A stretch of 29,248 nt of DNA, taken from a virus. A model generated the notes under the pieces. It did not search any database. It was not told the DNA's origin and saw only the letters and a program-made list of their open reading frames with translations. This document shows, piece by piece, positions 28,907-29,248 of this stretch (its first letter is position 1; each line of letters opens with the position of its first letter). The stretch is taken from IMG/VR virus record IMGVR_UViG_3300007735_000580, positions 1 to 29,248 of that record. The stretch is one strand, 5' to 3'. Made by a program: the position numbers and the translations under genes.

Positions 28907-29248
28907 GGCGATGCCCGATCTGCCTGATCGAGAACACGGGCGGGCGTCCGCACACCTGGCACAAGACCGCGCATAAGAAGAAGGGGTACTCGCCTGAGAA
29001 GATCGCGGAGATGGTGCGGCAGACGATTGAGCAGAACCAGGTTAAGGAAATAATCTGCGACGCCGTGGACTTGGCTAGGCAGCCGGATGGCTGGCGCTCT
29101 AAGCCGAAGAAGTCCCGCAAAGAGTATCATCAGGTCTATTATTGGCGTCACGCTGATAAGCGTAGGATGCAACGACGAGAGAGTAAGACTTTGCGCAGGA
29201 GGGTGCGGCCATTGATCGCTGAACTGTGCAAGGCCGTTGACCTTGGCA
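28894..29248 (+). CDS. Partial gene at right edge with N-terminal CxxC (118 codons visible)
   Basis: Begins with ATG 28894 (GGAGG six bases upstream) and is still open at the window end. RRCPICLIENTGGRPHTWHK holds a CxxC and two His that may form a zinc site. The rest is very basic (KKSRKEYHQVYYWRHADK, then RRESKTLRRRVRP) and helical. It may be a DNA-binding or HNH-related protein, but the second Cys pair or nuclease motif that would settle this is not in view. It overlaps the preceding gene by 13 bp. Confidence 0.6.
   Translation, partial: MGQVRRCPICLIENTGGRPHTWHKTAHKKKGYSPEKIAEMVRQTIEQNQVKEIICDAVDLARQPDGWRSKPKKSRKEYHQVYYWRHADKRRMQRRESKTLRRRVRPLIAELCKAVDLG

Noticed and set aside
1-29248. 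tRNA genes, insertion sequences, integrase and attachment sites
   Set aside because: I looked for T-arm/anticodon patterns, transposase or recombinase motifs and terminal inverted repeats on both strands and found nothing convincing.

Overview
The window is a GC-rich stretch of a tailed double-stranded DNA bacteriophage genome (Caudoviricetes). Three things point to a short-tailed virion: a major capsid protein and a head-tail adaptor of the kind described for Escherichia phage SU10, a nozzle-like tail protein, and several large glycine/alanine-rich internal (ejection) proteins, with no tape measure, sheath or tube genes. The host cannot be named from the sequence. Genes are densely packed and nearly all joined by 1-4 bp ATGA/GTGA/TTGA overlaps. 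Portal, both terminase subunits, DNA and RNA polymerases and an integrase are not visible, so this is only part of a genome.

Layout. 1-352 is a structured stretch without a recognisable gene. 353-4274 is an accessory/early-structural block: a replication-associated-type protein, a TylF-like methyltransferase, a VRR-NUC-like nuclease, one leftward glycosyltransferase, a DUF5856-type protein and an ADP-ribosyltransferase-like protein. 4277-21572 is the late block, all rightward: scaffold, major capsid, a second glycosyltransferase, adaptor, tail proteins, a fibre ending in an S74 self-cleaving chaperone, nozzle-like protein, a long repeat protein with a second S74-type end, three putative ejection proteins, then lysis genes (small membrane proteins, holin, GH24 endolysin, an HExxH protein) and a metallophosphoesterase.

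21577-25664 is a leftward early operon: small proteins, DUF3310, a RecB/Cas4-type exonuclease, an SSB-like protein and a complete cytosine-C5 DNA methyltransferase with a tiny membrane protein on each side. It starts from a control region at 25665-25813 holding divergent promoters and a perfect 10-bp inverted repeat. Rightward from that region run a Cro/YdaS-like repressor (apparently on a leaderless transcript) and a primase-polymerase/helicase fusion, followed at 28068-28180 by a cluster of nine direct and inverted copies of one short motif plus a large hairpin, which is the best candidate for a replication origin or operator. Small unknown genes fill the right edge, the last running out of the window.

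Together the genes describe a lytic-type programme with a repressor-controlled early region (DNA replication, recombination, methylation) and a late virion/lysis region, with sugar-modifying enzymes and an ART-like effector as the accessory cargo. All functions are read from motifs by eye; no database search was possible.
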